Positions 22,259-35,230 are shown, counted from the first letter of the stretch. The stretch is DNA of 64,000 nucleotides from Tupaia tana (GCA_026018925.1 JAKSZU010000025.1:27450696-27514695); one strand, 5' to 3'. The notes: a model not told the origin generated them from the letters alone. Program-made: numbers and translations.

Positions 22259-23190
22259 TAATTCAGGAAAATTATACATGAAGGATGTGTTGGGCAAAGT
22301 GGGCGTGGTGGTGGACCTTCTTGGCTTGCTCTTAGAATGCGCAGTAATCCAGAGGCTCCTGCTCTGCTGCTTGTACTCGGATAGGCAATGTTAGTCACAA
22401 GTGCATGTTCCTCTAGGGGAAGCTTTCGACTGATCATTGCTTCTGCTTCGTTGGTAGGAAAATGAGATAATGTAGGAGTTCCATTCTCCTCTCTATAATA
22501 TGGCCGTCTAAAAGTATTTGTGGACAATTTATTCAGCATTCTAGTAACCTCTCTGGGTAATCGTTATCATCTTATGATTATTGATTTCTTTTTTTCTGCA
22601 TAAAACCTGTTGTGTCATCCAGTCTCTTTGCTGGACTGCTCTTTTACAGAGAAGTGAATTTTCCGTGGGAAGTGTGTAAAGTAGCTGCTAATGCCTTTTT
22701 TTTTTTTTAATTGGTGAAAGGTCAAGCTTTAATGGGATGAATTACTTTAAGGCCTGGAGCATATTTTCGCAATGACTGTGTAGCTGTCAAAACCTTTACG
22801 TAACAGAGAAATAATCAACTGAGGATTGACCAGTGAACACAATGCTTGAGCCCATCGCGAATCTCTTCGAAGTCCTTGTGAAGTTGCCATTGCCTCATTT
22901 GCAGAGATACATAATAAAAATGCAAAATCCATTTCATAAAGGACAAGGGACTCTGCCTTTCTTCTATCAGGTGTCACACGGACAGAGATGCAGGGTTAAT
23001 ATTGGGGGTCGATAAAAGATAACGTGAGGACGAAATGATGACGCGAGGCAAAGCACTGAGGGTGGTTCAGCAAACACCGAGGTCCTCTTATGTCAAGTTT
23101 CAGTCAAGATTGATACTGGTGACTACTAGTGTGAGGATTGCTGAATCTTTGCCACAAGCATTTATATTTTGTAGATAAGAATATCACTGG
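22259..23190. other. unique DNA, no gene seen
   Basis: No repeat or exon recognised. Confidence 0.4.
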
Positions 23191-23193
23191 ATG

Positions 23194-23268
23194 GGTGTGT
23201 GTGTGTGTGTGTGTGTGTGTGTTGTGTGTGTATGTGTATGTACATGTGTGTGTATGTGTGTGTGTGTT
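23194..23268. repeat. TG microsatellite
   Basis: About 35 TG units with TATG and ACATG interruptions. Likely length-polymorphic. Confidence 0.95.
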
Positions 23269-23426
23269 CGTATGGCAGCTTCAGTATATCCAAGAGCCAA
23301 CTTGGGAGTATCTTGGCTTGCATTGTAGGTTCTACTTCGCTTCTAGTCTTGTGACTTCTTGCATTTAATTTCCTCTGACTGAAAACTGAGGACTGCTAGG
23401 GGTATCAGGGCATCTTCTCAGACAGT

Positions 23427-23445
23427 TCTCTCTCCCTCCCTCCCT

Positions 23446-23501
<56 letters not shown>
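23427..23501. repeat. (TCCC)n followed by (TC)n
   Basis: About five TCCC units pass without a break into about 25 TC units: a pure polypyrimidine tract of some 75 bases. Confidence 0.95.
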
Positions 23502-23505
<4 letters not shown>

Positions 23506-23766
23506 CTATGTGACTAATTTGAACTATTTGCCTGACTTCCAAGTTTGAACTTGAGTCTAATTTGACCAGGTTCCAGGTCTAGCACAGAAGGTCAAAGCTC
23601 AGATGATTGAAATGGCCCCACGATTGAATGAAGAGATACTCTTCCCCACTTGCCACCTCCCACTCCTGAAGATCTCAAGCTTGTAATGCAACAATTCCCT
23701 TCTTCTTTCCATTCGAATGTGACCGTAGCATCTCTGGACCTCTTACTAAGTTTAAAAATGATGGGG

Positions 23767-23980
23767 TTTAGGCTGGCTCCATCCCACATAGGTGATCTTG
23801 CAGTTCGAGCCCAGGACGCGGTGACTGGAGAGACAGCCAGTTGTGCGTGCGTGGGTCCCTAACATCCCACAGGATGGAGACGGAGCAGCTGTGGGTGGCC
23901 ATTCCCCACAGGGGTGCTTTCTCTTCTCCTTTCTCTCTGGTAAGTGTGTACTCACTCTAGCGAGAAGAAAAAACAAATTA
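23767..23980 (+). mobile_element. long tRNA-derived SINE, diverged, plus strand
   Basis: AGGCTGGCTCCATCCCACAT, CAGTTCGAGCCCAGGACGCG (B box), GTGCGTGCGTGGGTCCC, GGGGTGCTTTCTC, and TGGTAAGTGTGTACTCACTC with GCGAGAAGAAAAAAC at the end. The head start is shortened. Confidence 0.7.
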
Positions 23981-25449
23981 GTGGCCTCAAAGCTACCAAC
24001 ATGAAGAATCATTACACTTGACCTGGTACCAACAGAAAATTCTGGGTAGTTAATTACCCTGCTTAATGACTTACCTGGGGAGTGTTTGAGAAAGGTAACA
24101 TTTTCATGAAATCAAAAATAAGAAACGTTCAGGCTTTATGGAAATAAAACAGACATATTCCTATGCCAACTTTTCTGCATTTATATTATTCAAAATCCCG
24201 AGGCACAGCTACAGAACAGTTTTTCGAAGTAATATCAGCGATGTGTAGTGAGTGTGCGTGTGTGCACGTGCTGTGAGGGTTTGTTGGGTGGGCGTGGAAG
24301 AACGCTTATAAAACCACCTCAAGAGCTTTTAGATAGGATTAACAATGGTTCATTTGCTTCCATAGCAATTACAGAATTATCAGCCAGACCATTAGTTTAT
24401 AAATTGCTTGATTACATACCATATTCTCGAATGAAAAGGATTAGTTATAAAAGCAAATTCTTTGAGGGTTTTTGCTCAGGAAATTAATTTATAGAATATC
24501 ATGTAGTTTTTCAGCTTGTACTATTTACTTATCCAACTGATTTGCCAGTAAGTTTTAAAGTGATCTACTGCAGGGAAATCCTCTCTATAAAGTCCTAGGA
24601 GAAAAATATCCTGGAAATTATGACTTGCTATTGAGACATTTCTTTTCCTTTGGGGCATAACATGGCTTGTTATAATAAAGCATGTGTAATAGATTTTAGG
24701 ATGACACTTTATTTTCTAGAATGGAGTTCTTTTAAAAATATCATGGGTATTAGGTTGTCTGTAGCTATAAAAGTAATATTTCAATAGACCTTTTTTTCTC
24801 CAAGCAGTGCAAAGTTCTTATAATATGAATAAACTGATTTACCCACTACAGCAGTAAGGGTGAAATAGGAAAAGAAGATATAATCAACTTTCATTTCTGG
24901 TTGCTTGCATTCACCCCTGGAAATCTGATACGTAAGGAGAAAAGTAAATGCCCACATTTATATGTAGGCTTCTATCCAACAATATAGAATAACTTGACAC
25001 ACTCTTCAGATGGACGTCCACTTTCTTATCCTCATTTGGGTCTTGGTTACTTTAGAATTACCCACAGCCACACTAAAAGGTGCAGTCAATGGATATGTTA
25101 GGGGAATGAAATTAGAAAGGCACTTCGGGTAGGCAGAGTGTAATTACTTACTTGAAATTTACCCAGGACACTTGCTGTTGACACACTCAGATAGTGCAAA
25201 GGATCTTTAATTACCTCAAGCAACTCGTTTGCGGTTTCACATCTCAGCAGAAAGAAAGCGATTCCTGGAGCAGGGCATTGCAAACACCGCACAGTTCTGA
25301 AGCATTCTTTCTGATCAAAGGAAACCAGGGTTACTTCTTATTAGAGAGGTCCACTGTGCGCGTACCCAGTCATTTCTTAGAGCAGGAGTCGCCAGCTATT
25401 TTGCGAAGAGTAGCTGACTTCCCCTCTTATCGAGGCTGTGTGTAATAAG
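23981..25449. other. unique AT-rich DNA
   Basis: 24310-24500 is AT-rich, free of repeat wording and free of obvious decay; it has the look of conserved non-coding DNA, which cannot be tested here. No gene seen. Confidence 0.35.
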
Positions 25450-25682
25450 GTGAAGACAATGGGCTTTGAAACAAGACTGAGATTGTTGAAATCCCAACTC
25501 TATCACTTACCAGCTCTGACCTTGGGCAAGTTATTTAATTTTCCCATATCTGATGCCTCAAATGGGAAATGATACTTAAATTAGAGAGTAACTAGGGGGA
25601 TTTAAATAAGTTAACATGTATAAAATCTAGCTCCATGCTTGTCACATAACCAGGGCTCAGCAATTGTCAGTGGCTGTCTGCA
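25450..25682 (+). mobile_element. MIR, nearly full core
   Basis: CAACTCTATCACTTACCAGC, GACCTTGGGCAAGTTATTTA, CTCAAATGGGAAATGATA, GCTCCATGCTTGTCACATAA and AGGGCTCAGCAATTGTCAGT match MIR from core to 3' end in order. Confidence 0.88.
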
Positions 25683-28600
25683 AAGCATGTTACTATGTAA
25701 GTTATGTTCTTTTTTCAGTGTTTAGCTTATCCCATGAATGAGAGACACAGAGACATAGAGATACAGAACCTTCAACCTAGTCTTGAAGTTATGCTCCATT
25801 TCCACTTCAGTGCCCAGAGGAAGGGCCCAGGTGTGCCTCTACCCAATACCCAGGAAGTTATGGTTGAAGTGAACCAGCTCCTGTGGACCCAGGGAGGGCT
25901 CTTCGTAATGCTCGTGTCCCTGATGACTGAGTTTAACAGCAAACAGTGCAGGTGAGCTCGGTCCTGGTCTGTGACCACTGACGTCACAGTCAAGGGGAAG
26001 AATATTCCCTGTGTTGCTCCTTTTTATCTTCCTGGTTTGGGTAATTTGCTTAAACTCTCTGATAATTAAGTGCTTCATCAGGCTGTCAAAATGAATGATG
26101 TTTCTCCTGCCCGTGTCCCAGGGGTGAGTGGAACAAACAGGTGTGGGTGTGTGAAGATCTTTTCTGAACTAGAGGATGCAATCCAGCCATAAAGTCTGTG
26201 TTCATTTCCTGGAAGAGGGGAAAGGAATCCATTCCTCTGTGTAAATAAGTACATACTTATCGATTGCTTGCCGTCATCCAGTTATTGTGCTAGGACCTGG
26301 TAAACAAAACACCTATGGTATGCTTTTTAGTCTTAGGATACTCATAGTCATCTTTCCAAGCCCTTCTGAGAATGGCACATAGTAGGTATACATTATTTTT
26401 TGAAAATTGAGTTAAAATCCGTCAGATTATGGACCGAGCTCTCCTGATCTGAACACCTGTTTTAGACATTTTCTAGGTCAAAATGAAATGACTCACCCAG
26501 TTATTTCAGGTCATTTGCATGTTCAGGTGTGATTCTTGATGGGCTTTGGATCCCAATTAAATCTATTTTGCTGTCTTTTCCCCATCGTTTCATGCTTTTT
26601 AGGTGCCCGTGGGCTTGCCAGCAGGATGGATTCTGCTCTGGGTTGTTACGGTTTCGCTCATCTCCGTACTCACACGTTGATTAAAAGGCTTGATGCAAAC
26701 ATAATTTCTTGTTGTTGGAAATAGGAATGAACCCAGAGAAGAGCACTAACATCAGGGCTCTTGTATCGAAACCAGGATCCAGTGTGTATGGCAGTTCCCA
26801 CCGTGGGTGGCTATAAAATATGTCAACCCAGAAACATTGAAGGCCGTGTCTAGACTCCTGTGTCTCATTCCATAAGAAAAGCCACAGTCACAATTATGTT
26901 ACAAAGGAACTGTTCCTACGATCATTAGTCTACAACGCTCGTGTCATTAAACTGTTCAGAAAAAAAGCTAGTACGAGTATCGTGGTCTTTGTAGCTGTGA
27001 GCCCTGCAAACCAGAGGAATGGCCCTGCGGTTCAGATCTAACGTAGGGCTTCAGCAAGAGTCATTCTTCAGCTGCTCTGCGTCTTTTGCCATATCTTATG
27101 ACTGGTTGGTTTGGAACATCAGTGACTAATTCCGGACTCCCCTGTTGCTCCTGGAGTCTAGCCAGTGGGAAGTAACTGTGGAAGCAACTGGAGCATGTGC
27201 TTGCACCGACCAAGGCCAGGCGCCATTTTGAATGACGGCTTTCCAGCTCCTCAGGGTCTAGAGAGCGTAGTCACACAAAGCCCTGTGGAAGACACTGGTC
27301 AGCGGCAGGAAAGGTCTTCAGGGGTCCTTGCAGCTGCAGGTTCGAGGGGTTTTCTGGACAGCATAGCCCTGCAACAGCAAAGGCAGGAGTGGGAAGGTGG
27401 TTGGAAAGATGGTCCGTGAAGCCCGCCACTGTAGAGCTCTACATTTCCTCACAGGAATAGCATCTCCACTGCGACAGCTGTGCATTTGGTTAAAAGTAAG
27501 ACATTTCCTCCTGAAATGATAGGTCTTTATAGGTTGCCATTGCTTCAGAGAAAAGCCATACAAAGGACAAGATAGTCTTCGTCTTGAGAGGAGAACAGAT
27601 GAGATAGGCTGGGTTCATGACCTGCTCCCTCAAAGCTGTACCAGTGAGGACAGGGCAGTGCTGCTGCACAGGAACCATGGTGTGGAGAGTGTGCTGAGGG
27701 AGCCAGGGCCAGGTGCTGTTCTCACCTGTTCACTCACTCATCGAAAGCGTGGCTGAGTTTTATACCCCAGGAATGAGTCAGTCTGCACTGCTGAGGGGTA
27801 GCCATGGGTGCCTTCTTCAGGACTTTTTAATTCAACCGTGGTGGCAGCAGGAACGTATCTCCGGGTGGAATGTCTTGTTTGAACAAGGAGACCTTTAGCC
27901 TGAGATGAAAATAGCACTAGCTTCTATCAATTCTGACAAATCTTATAGAGTAGAAACTATACTTTTTTAAAAATAAGTTTGTTTGTATTCAATGTCATTA
28001 GACGTTGACTACAAAGGAAATATTTTTGTTCTACCAAATGATATTATTTGCATCATTTAACTTTATAATTCAGGAACAAAAAAAAAGTAAATAAATTACA
28101 TGATTAATTCCAACATTCATTTGGATCCTAGCTGTGGGGACATAGGTTTGATCCAGCTTGAGAGAGAGTACTCACATGATACCGTGGTCCTACCATGGTC
28201 CGATCACTGCATGCTGTTGACTGCTGCAGTCAGTGGGCTCCACCAGATCGCCTCTGGTTTTTGTTTGTTCCTTTTGCTGCACTTTTTCTGCTCTGTAGTG
28301 CTCACAGAAGAAAGCTGACGATTAAGCACCGGTTTGCTGTGCTGAGAGCTCTGACATAAGTGGCTTTATGAACTTACAAGTTGGCGATTTGCTGGTGTAT
28401 GTTCTTTACGTAACGTTACAGATGAGAATTGTTTTTCTATTGCTCCGGCACCAGAACTGTCAAGGTATCTGAGACTTTTCTTGCATATTATAAATTCACA
28501 AGAATATTGCAAGAAAAGCAAAAATAAATGTCCAGATCAGCCATTGGTTCTGTATTAATAGATTTTATCCTGCAGTTTGCATAAAGTTACTTTGCTAATT

Positions 28601-29462
28601 TAGCAAACGTCATTAGAAACTTACATTTTATTCTTCACATTTTCTTCTTAGTTTTTCCATAAACACCCAAATGATGCCAGGTTATCCAGACATGGATACC
28701 GAAAGGATAGAAATACATAAACCGCGGCCCGAGAGTGTTTCTCTGCTCTACCTTCTTCCACACTTTACCCCTTCTGCCCACCCACAGGCTTTCCCCAGCA
28801 TGAACTGAGAGTCCCCAGGGATTGGCACCTGCTCCCTTTCCAGTTGGGTTGTTTTCAAATCAAAGGAAACACCCAAGGGACAGCATGAAGTTTCCAGTTT
28901 CTAGGATCCCAGCAAAGACTTACCAGATCTCTGAGAATGTGGCCAGGAATTTTATTTTTTCAAAGCTCCTTGGGAAATGCTGATGCAGTTCATGCGCAGA
29001 CTGGAATTTCCCCCGTCCTCACCGCCCGCGTTTACCCGGCCCGTGAGCGCAGACTCGCCCACTGCAGGCCGTTTGCCATTTACTCTCTTTGCTGCCCCTC
29101 TTGGAGGTGCAGGGTCTCCCGCTCCTCTGTGTGTTTCCTGTCTCTGCGCAGCGTCACCTCTGCCCTGCAGCCGGGTCCCCCTCCGCTGAGACCTTCGTAG
29201 ATGTCCCGTGTCCCGGACGGCACAGTTACTTCGTTCAAGGAAAGCCCTTCTGCCTCTTCGTGGGTCCTTGCTGTCCTCGGTAGCTTACAGTGGATTGGCG
29301 ACCTGTTCCCGGCCCAGTACTTCTCCCCATCTGCTTCCTCCTCCTCTGCTTACACTTCCTAGTAGAAAAGAGTGGAAATAATAAAGAAATTCAAATGGAC
29401 GCATGGGCTTCCGTCCCTCCCATGTCCCTCCTGGTCCAGTCCCGGTAAGGCTGTGTGTTTTA
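25683..29462. other. mostly unique DNA, weak L2-like text near 26240
   Basis: Around 26240-26310 TCGATTGCTTGCCGTCATCC and TTATTGTGCTAGGACCTGG could be an antisense L2 remnant. The open frame at 27165-27419 and others have no known content. A CpG-richer patch at 28985-29290 is listed as a finding. Confidence 0.35.
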
Positions 29463-29477
29463 TCATTCCTTTTTATT

Positions 29478-29772
29478 ATTTTTTTATTTTTATTTTTATT
29501 TTTATTTTTTTGGAGAGTTTTTTGCTATAGGGTGCATGCGCTTGCCAGACAGACAGAGAGAGACATAGAGACAGAAAGCGAGAAATCACCCCCTAGGGGG
29601 GATGGTCACGCCGCAATCCCTTCTCCTCCATTCTCCTCTCGGGATCTTGGGCACGCACGCACACACGCCCGGCATGAGTTTTTTAAGCCACCGGGTCTGA
29701 CTTTTAAAGCGAACCACGGTTGGCTACGAGGGAGTCCAGAGACATAGCCATTACGCTAACTGCTGGTTCCCT
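29478..29772 (-). mobile_element. long tRNA-derived SINE with (TTTTTA)n tail, minus strand
   Basis: Full layout, high identity to the 16671 copy. The tail has become (TTTTTA)n at 29478-29513. A perfect 13-bp duplication ATTCCTTTTTATT flanks it at 29465-29477 and 29773-29785. The head carries an insertion (TCTGACTTTTAAAGCG) near 29695-29711. Confidence 0.92.
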
Positions 29773-29911
29773 ATTCCTTTTTATTTTTCTTTATCTTGCC
29801 CACACTCATTGAGTAGTTCCTCCAAAAACTCTCGCCAACATTGTCTGAGTGAACATATATGTCACTGTAATCCAATTTGGCAATTTTTCTTCAGCATTTT
29901 TGTTTGTTTGT

Positions 29912-30105
29912 TTACTTTCTTACTGAGAAAGACGGAGGAGAGAGAATCGGGCACCCGTGGCAATCGTTATGCTGTGATCCGTCCCCCAGCTCTGTATCCA
30001 GGGCTGCAGGTGCACCTAGGGGCCTCCGCAGCGTGTTGATAGACCCAGACCTGGGTGTGCCCCCTGAGCCCCTGCCCAGTCTCCAGAATCACACGGCAGC
30101 ACCCC
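29912..30105 (-). mobile_element. possible older SINE, minus strand
   Basis: TTACTTTCTTACTGAGAAAG and a GGAGGAGAGAGAA purine run resemble the 3' end of the element at 58972-59215. The remaining body is weakly similar. Tentative. Confidence 0.3.
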
Positions 30106-31512
30106 TTCTATTATGCGTTGGCCTTGGGGAATGATTTTGCATCTTTTGAGTTGGAAATTTTTATTCCAAGTTGTTTTTGATAATTAAAAGCAGAATGAGA
30201 ATGACTTACAATCGAAATGTACAAATGCTGAAAGTTTCTTATTACACCCCTCCACCTGACTCTCATGTGCCCTGTTGTCAACAAGGTCCATAACCAGACT
30301 GCCCGTGTCCCTGGAGCAAGAGAGCGCGTCCGAGCTGGCTTGCATAACGTCCTTGAGGTTGTGTGAGGGACAGAGCCCACGCCCAGGCCATGTGTTAGCT
30401 CTGACTTGTGTATGCTGGGCGTATGTGCGGGGAGAGAGGGTCACAGGGTGAGATGTCAGGATGGAGCAAGGAGCCTCAGAGCGCTGTTTCCTGCAGAGGC
30501 AGAACTGTCCGACCTCTACTTCAGACACACATTGCATCTGAATATGGTGGTTTTTCAAGGGAGGCTCCAGGATGCAGGACGGAAGGCAGAAGCCGAGAGG
30601 TAAAGGAGATGCAGTTTGCTTAGGAAACCCCTGTAGTTTGGTGTCATCTAGAATTATCCCCCCTGCGGCTTAAATCTCTCTGAATTGCACAACTTTATAC
30701 AGAAGTTTTTGGGTTTTAGGAAAACAAACCCAGCTGAAATATACATTATACATCATATGTGGAATGTAATAGTCCAGTAGAGGTGGTGTCATGTAACCAC
30801 GAAATTGCATGAAAAGTTTCTTCCTCAATTTCAAAGAAAACAAAGTCATCCCAAACAGGAACATCACAAAACCCAAACAACAAAAACAACGTTCATAGTA
30901 GCCAAGTTAAATTCATTCTTAGCAAAAATTCCCACAGAATAAACATAACATTTTCTTAAGCCCTGGTCAGTTAAACGAATCCAGCTTTAAAAGAAAGTGG
31001 GTTTTAAATGTCTCTCCTGTGACAATGTTGTTCAAAACTGTAGTGTGGGTGGAATATTTTTAAAAAGTTTTCGGGGTATTTCTTTTCCCTCTTCCAATGC
31101 CATCCCCTCCCCCCAATTTTGTTTCCTTGGATACATCCAAATAAAATCCAAATTGTCTTTCACATCGTGACGGATGATGGACACCTAGATCATTCTGGGA
31201 TCATACAGTTGAGGTTGAAGGGCTTTAGTCAAACAATGAATTCGAAACAAAACACCTTATTCTTCATCATTTTTATTGGCGTGGGGACTTACTTCTCATG
31301 AAGACAGACGTCTTTGCTGTTCCTAGTCTACAGCTTTCCACCTGTTCTGAGAAGGGACAATAAAGGCAGAATGGTGTGGACTCACACAGCTCTCCTCGAG
31401 GCTCGGATGCACAGATTTTGTGATTTCGTCATTTCGTAATTCCTAGGCTACCACAACGATGCAGTTTTGAAAACCGCTTGTGTTTATAAGCAGCTAGTCG
31501 GATGGTCATAGT
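30106..31512. other. unique DNA, no gene seen
   Basis: No repeat recognised. Short open frames only. Confidence 0.45.
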
Positions 31513-31526
31513 TTGTTTTAATTTCT

Positions 31527-31797
31527 TTTTTTTTTTTTTTTTTGAGAGGTTTTTGCTATAGGGCGCGTGCGCTCGCCAGACAGACCGACAGAGACAGAGA
31601 GACAGAAAGTGAGAAATCACCCCCCAGGGGGGATGGCCACACCGCAATCCCTTCTCCTCCATTCTCCTCTGGGGATATTGGGCACACATGTACACGCGCC
31701 CGGTGTGAGTTTAAGCCACAGGGTCTGGGACTCGAACCGTGGTCGACTACGTGGGAGTCCAGTGACATAGCCATGATGCTAACTGCTGGTCCCATAA
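31527..31797 (-). mobile_element. young long tRNA-derived SINE, minus strand
   Basis: Near-consensus copy with T run, GCTATAGGGCGCGTGCGCTC, the CCCCCCAGGGGGG palindrome and head TAACTGCTGGTCCC. A perfect 14-bp duplication TTGTTTTAATTTCT lies at 31513-31526 and 31798-31811. Confidence 0.94.
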
Positions 31798-31995
31798 TTG
31801 TTTTAATTTCTAATAGTCACAGGAGGAATGCCAGTAAGAAAGTGCACAGCCGATGGCCCAAGAATAGGACATGGAGGCCGTTTGCCTATTAAATTTCAAT
31901 CCCCGCTCTCTCCACCTCTTACTGGCTCTGGACTTGGGCGTCACGTCACCTCGCTGTGGTCCAGCTTTTTTCATCCATAAAATAGAAGGAGAGAG

Positions 31996-32253
31996 GGAAC
32001 CAGCAGTTAGCGTAATGGCTATGTCACTGGACTCCCACGTAGTCGACCGCGGTTCGCGTCTCGGACCCGGTGGCTTACAACTCACGCCGGGCGCGTGTGC
32101 GTGTGTGCCCAAGATCCCGAGAGGAGAATGGAGGAGAAGGGATTGCGGCGTGACCATCCCCCCTGGGGGGTGATTTCTCGCTTTCTGTCTCTCTGTCTGT
32201 CTGGCGATTGCATGCGCCCTATAGCGAAAAACCTCTCCAAAAAAAAAAAAAAA
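31996..32253 (+). mobile_element. young long tRNA-derived SINE, plus strand
   Basis: Near-consensus: GGAACCAGCAGTTAGCGTAA head, GGTTCGCGTCTCGG B box, palindrome, CGCCCTATAGCGAAAA, A tail. A perfect 15-bp duplication AATAGAAGGAGAGAG lies at 31981-31995 and 32254-32268. With the preceding minus copy it forms a long inverted repeat. Confidence 0.95.
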
Positions 32254-32268
32254 AATAGAAGGAGAGAG

Positions 32269-32825
32269 AGTAACTCTCTCATCAGGTTGTCACGAAGATT
32301 CCATGAGTTAATATTCCAAAAGCATTTAATGCATTCAAGTGATAATTGTCGTCAAGTGTTCTGCTTTGTAATTGATCAAAAACATGTGGGTTCTTTTCTC
32401 CTTTTCTGCTTACTAATATTCCTCATCCACCATTTTAATCATCACCTCCATCAGGACAAAGACCGTTCAAGGTCTTTACTTATGGATGGCCAATCACTTA
32501 TCAATAATTTTCCATCCATTAGTTTATTGACTCTTCCCAGTGAGTTTAGAAGGCGCACGTGGAATGGAAACTAGGTCTCGACTACTGCGGTGTGGCGACA
32601 TTGCTGAAACGCTCCACGTATCTTCACTGAGTGGGTTTTTGTGAATGGTGTAGTGATCGGGTAAACCACGGAAGACCACTTGATTTTCGTGGCCTGTTGA
32701 AAACTGCGCAGGTATTTACTGTCACTTGCTAACTGTTTCCTTCACCTTGACCTTGCAGAGACCTAGTTAATGTGGAGATCTGGAGCAGGCACTTGGAGCC
32801 TTCATTAAGAATGAACACTTTTCTG
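32269..32825. other. unique DNA, no gene seen
   Basis: No repeat recognised. Confidence 0.4.
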
Positions 32826-33045
32826 AGACCAGCAGATACATAATGGTTAGCGTTACTGGACCCACCACGTAGTAGACTGCCATTTGAATTGTACCCAGTG
32901 GCTTAAACTCACGCTGGGCACGTGTGCATGTGCGCTCAAAATCCCGAGAGGACAGTGGAGGAAGGATTGTGATGTGGCCATCCCCAATGGGGGTGATTTC
33001 TTGCTGCTTTCTGTCTTTCTGGCAAATGCACGTGCCTTAATGTTA
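32826..33045 (+). mobile_element. long tRNA-derived SINE, older copy, plus strand
   Basis: GAGACCAGCAGATACATAAT head, body CTCAAAATCCCGAGAGGACA, CCCCAATGGGGG palindrome and TGGCAAATGCACGTGCC end; the A tail is lost. Confidence 0.8.
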
Positions 33046-34910
33046 CCAGTTTCTTCTGAAAATGGATAACTAGAAATTTTCCTTCAGTTAAGTTTATTCC
33101 GGCTGTTTCCATCCCCCATCGTTGGAGGCCATGCTCCTCCCAACTCTTCCCTCTGCTGGCTACAGACGACTTGGCATGCTGAGAGGTGCACTCTGAGAAC
33201 GGAGGCCGTCCTAGGGAGTCTGGGTTTTTTGAAATTCCAGTCTTTATCAATCAGTGTTCACTGAGAGCCCTCAGACTAGAAGCCCTAGTGGGTCCTCAGA
33301 GCACAGGGATGATGAAACCCTGCATTTCTGGATCTCCTTCCATTACCCTGTCACTGCCCTCCCCAACCAGAGCTATAACATTTTGGTAATTGTATTTTGT
33401 AATGATTATTCCTAATGCATTTAAGGTGTTTAAGGTATTAATTAAAAATAATGAGAGATGCACCCTTCGTTGGGCCAGTGGCTCTGAGCATAACCAGCGT
33501 GCGTTAGTTATGTCCTCAGACTTGCAGGTCCCCATTCCTACCCCTTCCCCTTTTTCAGTGTGTGCACTGACTTACCAGAAATGAAAACATTCACATGACT
33601 ACAATTTTACATTTGCGCCTCTGGGATATTCCAATCCCGTGAAAGTATATATGTGAATAATCATGCTTCAGCGTAACATTTTAACATTCTTTCATACAGA
33701 AATCTAATTCAAATATACCGGGAAAAAAATCCTAATTTTGATTAATCCCTGGTAATTATCAACCTCCAGATAAACACCGTGTGCTCTATTTTAGTTTTTT
33801 TTTCTTAAGCTTTCAGAATTTACTTTTATGGTACCTATTATTTCCAGATGACAGGACATGGTGCTGAAAAGTATGGGAAAATACGGTTAGGCTAATGGGT
33901 TTCCTGCCGACGAAATCACTCCGAGTCATTTACTGCGGCCTCTATATTATCTCACTGTTGATTAAAGCAGAGGCAAATTACAGTACTGGAATCTCTAAGA
34001 GAAATTATCTGATGAACTAGTTCCTGAGAAGTGGGGAAGTGACAGGCCGTGTCCTCGAAGCACATCCTCTTAGGCTGTGCCTTCTGAAAGGCCGTCATGA
34101 GCCCTGGGTTCGCATTCCCTGCAGAGGTGCCACTCTGACCACGGCACATGCACTTCAAGATCCTGTCTGTGCTGAAGACTGTTTTCCTACTTTCTTCATT
34201 TATAAACCTCCAAAGCCCCTTCACAGATGAAACTTCGAAACCCGAATCCCTTGACTTGTTTTCTGCATACAGGAAATTAAAAATGACTTCTTATAAAAGA
34301 AGGATGTCAGAGGAGAACAGGGAAAAAAGGAAGGAAAAGTGTCAGAGTTGATTAATTACTGGAGTTAAAAATATATCCATTATAAATGGTAGTGGAGCAG
34401 TGATTTAAAAACGCATTTTAAATGATGACGGCTTTATGATTTGGATGTCATTTGCTCAACACAGAGATCCTAATGTTGATTGATGGGCTTATAGATGTCT
34501 TCCTTGGGATTTGGCAGACAAAACTGATGTCTGTGTGTTAAATCAAATGCTTCCCATCTTTTCGCTCCTATTATAACACTCAGAGCATCGTTCACGGCGC
34601 TCTGAAAGGCTTACATCCTGGGGTTGTGACAAATGAAACCCACTTATCTCACCCAGATTAGATGAGTGTTTTCCAAACCCTTTCTTTGTAACTCGCCTTC
34701 AGAAGCTGTGCCGTGGTGATTTCAGACATTTTTCTTCTGTTTTTAAGTATTGACATTTCTCCCCACATATTTTTGCATTTGATTCATCCTCCTCGAATTG
34801 TCATCAGTTCAGCATTGGCAATTTTAATAATGCCTCGTGCATTTTACAAAATAAAGACAGAACCCACTGACTGCTCCACTGTGCTGTGGTTGTGGCTAAG
34901 GGAAATGTAG
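33046..34910. other. unique DNA, possible L2 trace near 33250
   Basis: TCAATCAGTGTTCACTGAGA near 33247-33266 could be antisense L2. 34380-34700 is repeat-free AT-rich sequence of conserved-looking texture. No gene seen. Confidence 0.35.
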
Positions 34911-34925
34911 AAAAGGCATTTGGAG

Positions 34926-35171
34926 GGAACCAGCAGTTAGCGTAATATCTATGTCGCTGGACTCCCACGTAGTCGACCGTGGTTCGCGTCCCAGACCTGG
35001 TGACTTAAAACTCATGCCAGGCACGTGTGCGTGTGTGCCCAAGATCCCGAGAGGAGAATGGAGGAGAAGGGATTGCAGTGTGACCATCCCCCCTGGGGGG
35101 TGATTTCTCGCTTTCTGTCTCTCTGTCTCTCTCTGTCTGGAGAGTGCACGCACCCTATAGCCAAAACCTCT

Positions 35172-35204
<33 letters not shown>

Positions 35205-35215
35205 AAAAGAAAAAG
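34926..35215 (+). mobile_element. young long tRNA-derived SINE, plus strand
   Basis: Near-consensus copy with a long A tail ending in (AAAAAG)n. A perfect 15-bp duplication AAAAGGCATTTGGAG lies at 34911-34925 and 35216-35230. Confidence 0.95.
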
Positions 35216-35230
35216 AAAAGGCATTTGGAG

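Noticed and set aside
23427-23501. Simple tracts as a CRISPR array or other prokaryotic feature
   Set aside because: The window is mammalian; the repeats are microsatellites without spacers.
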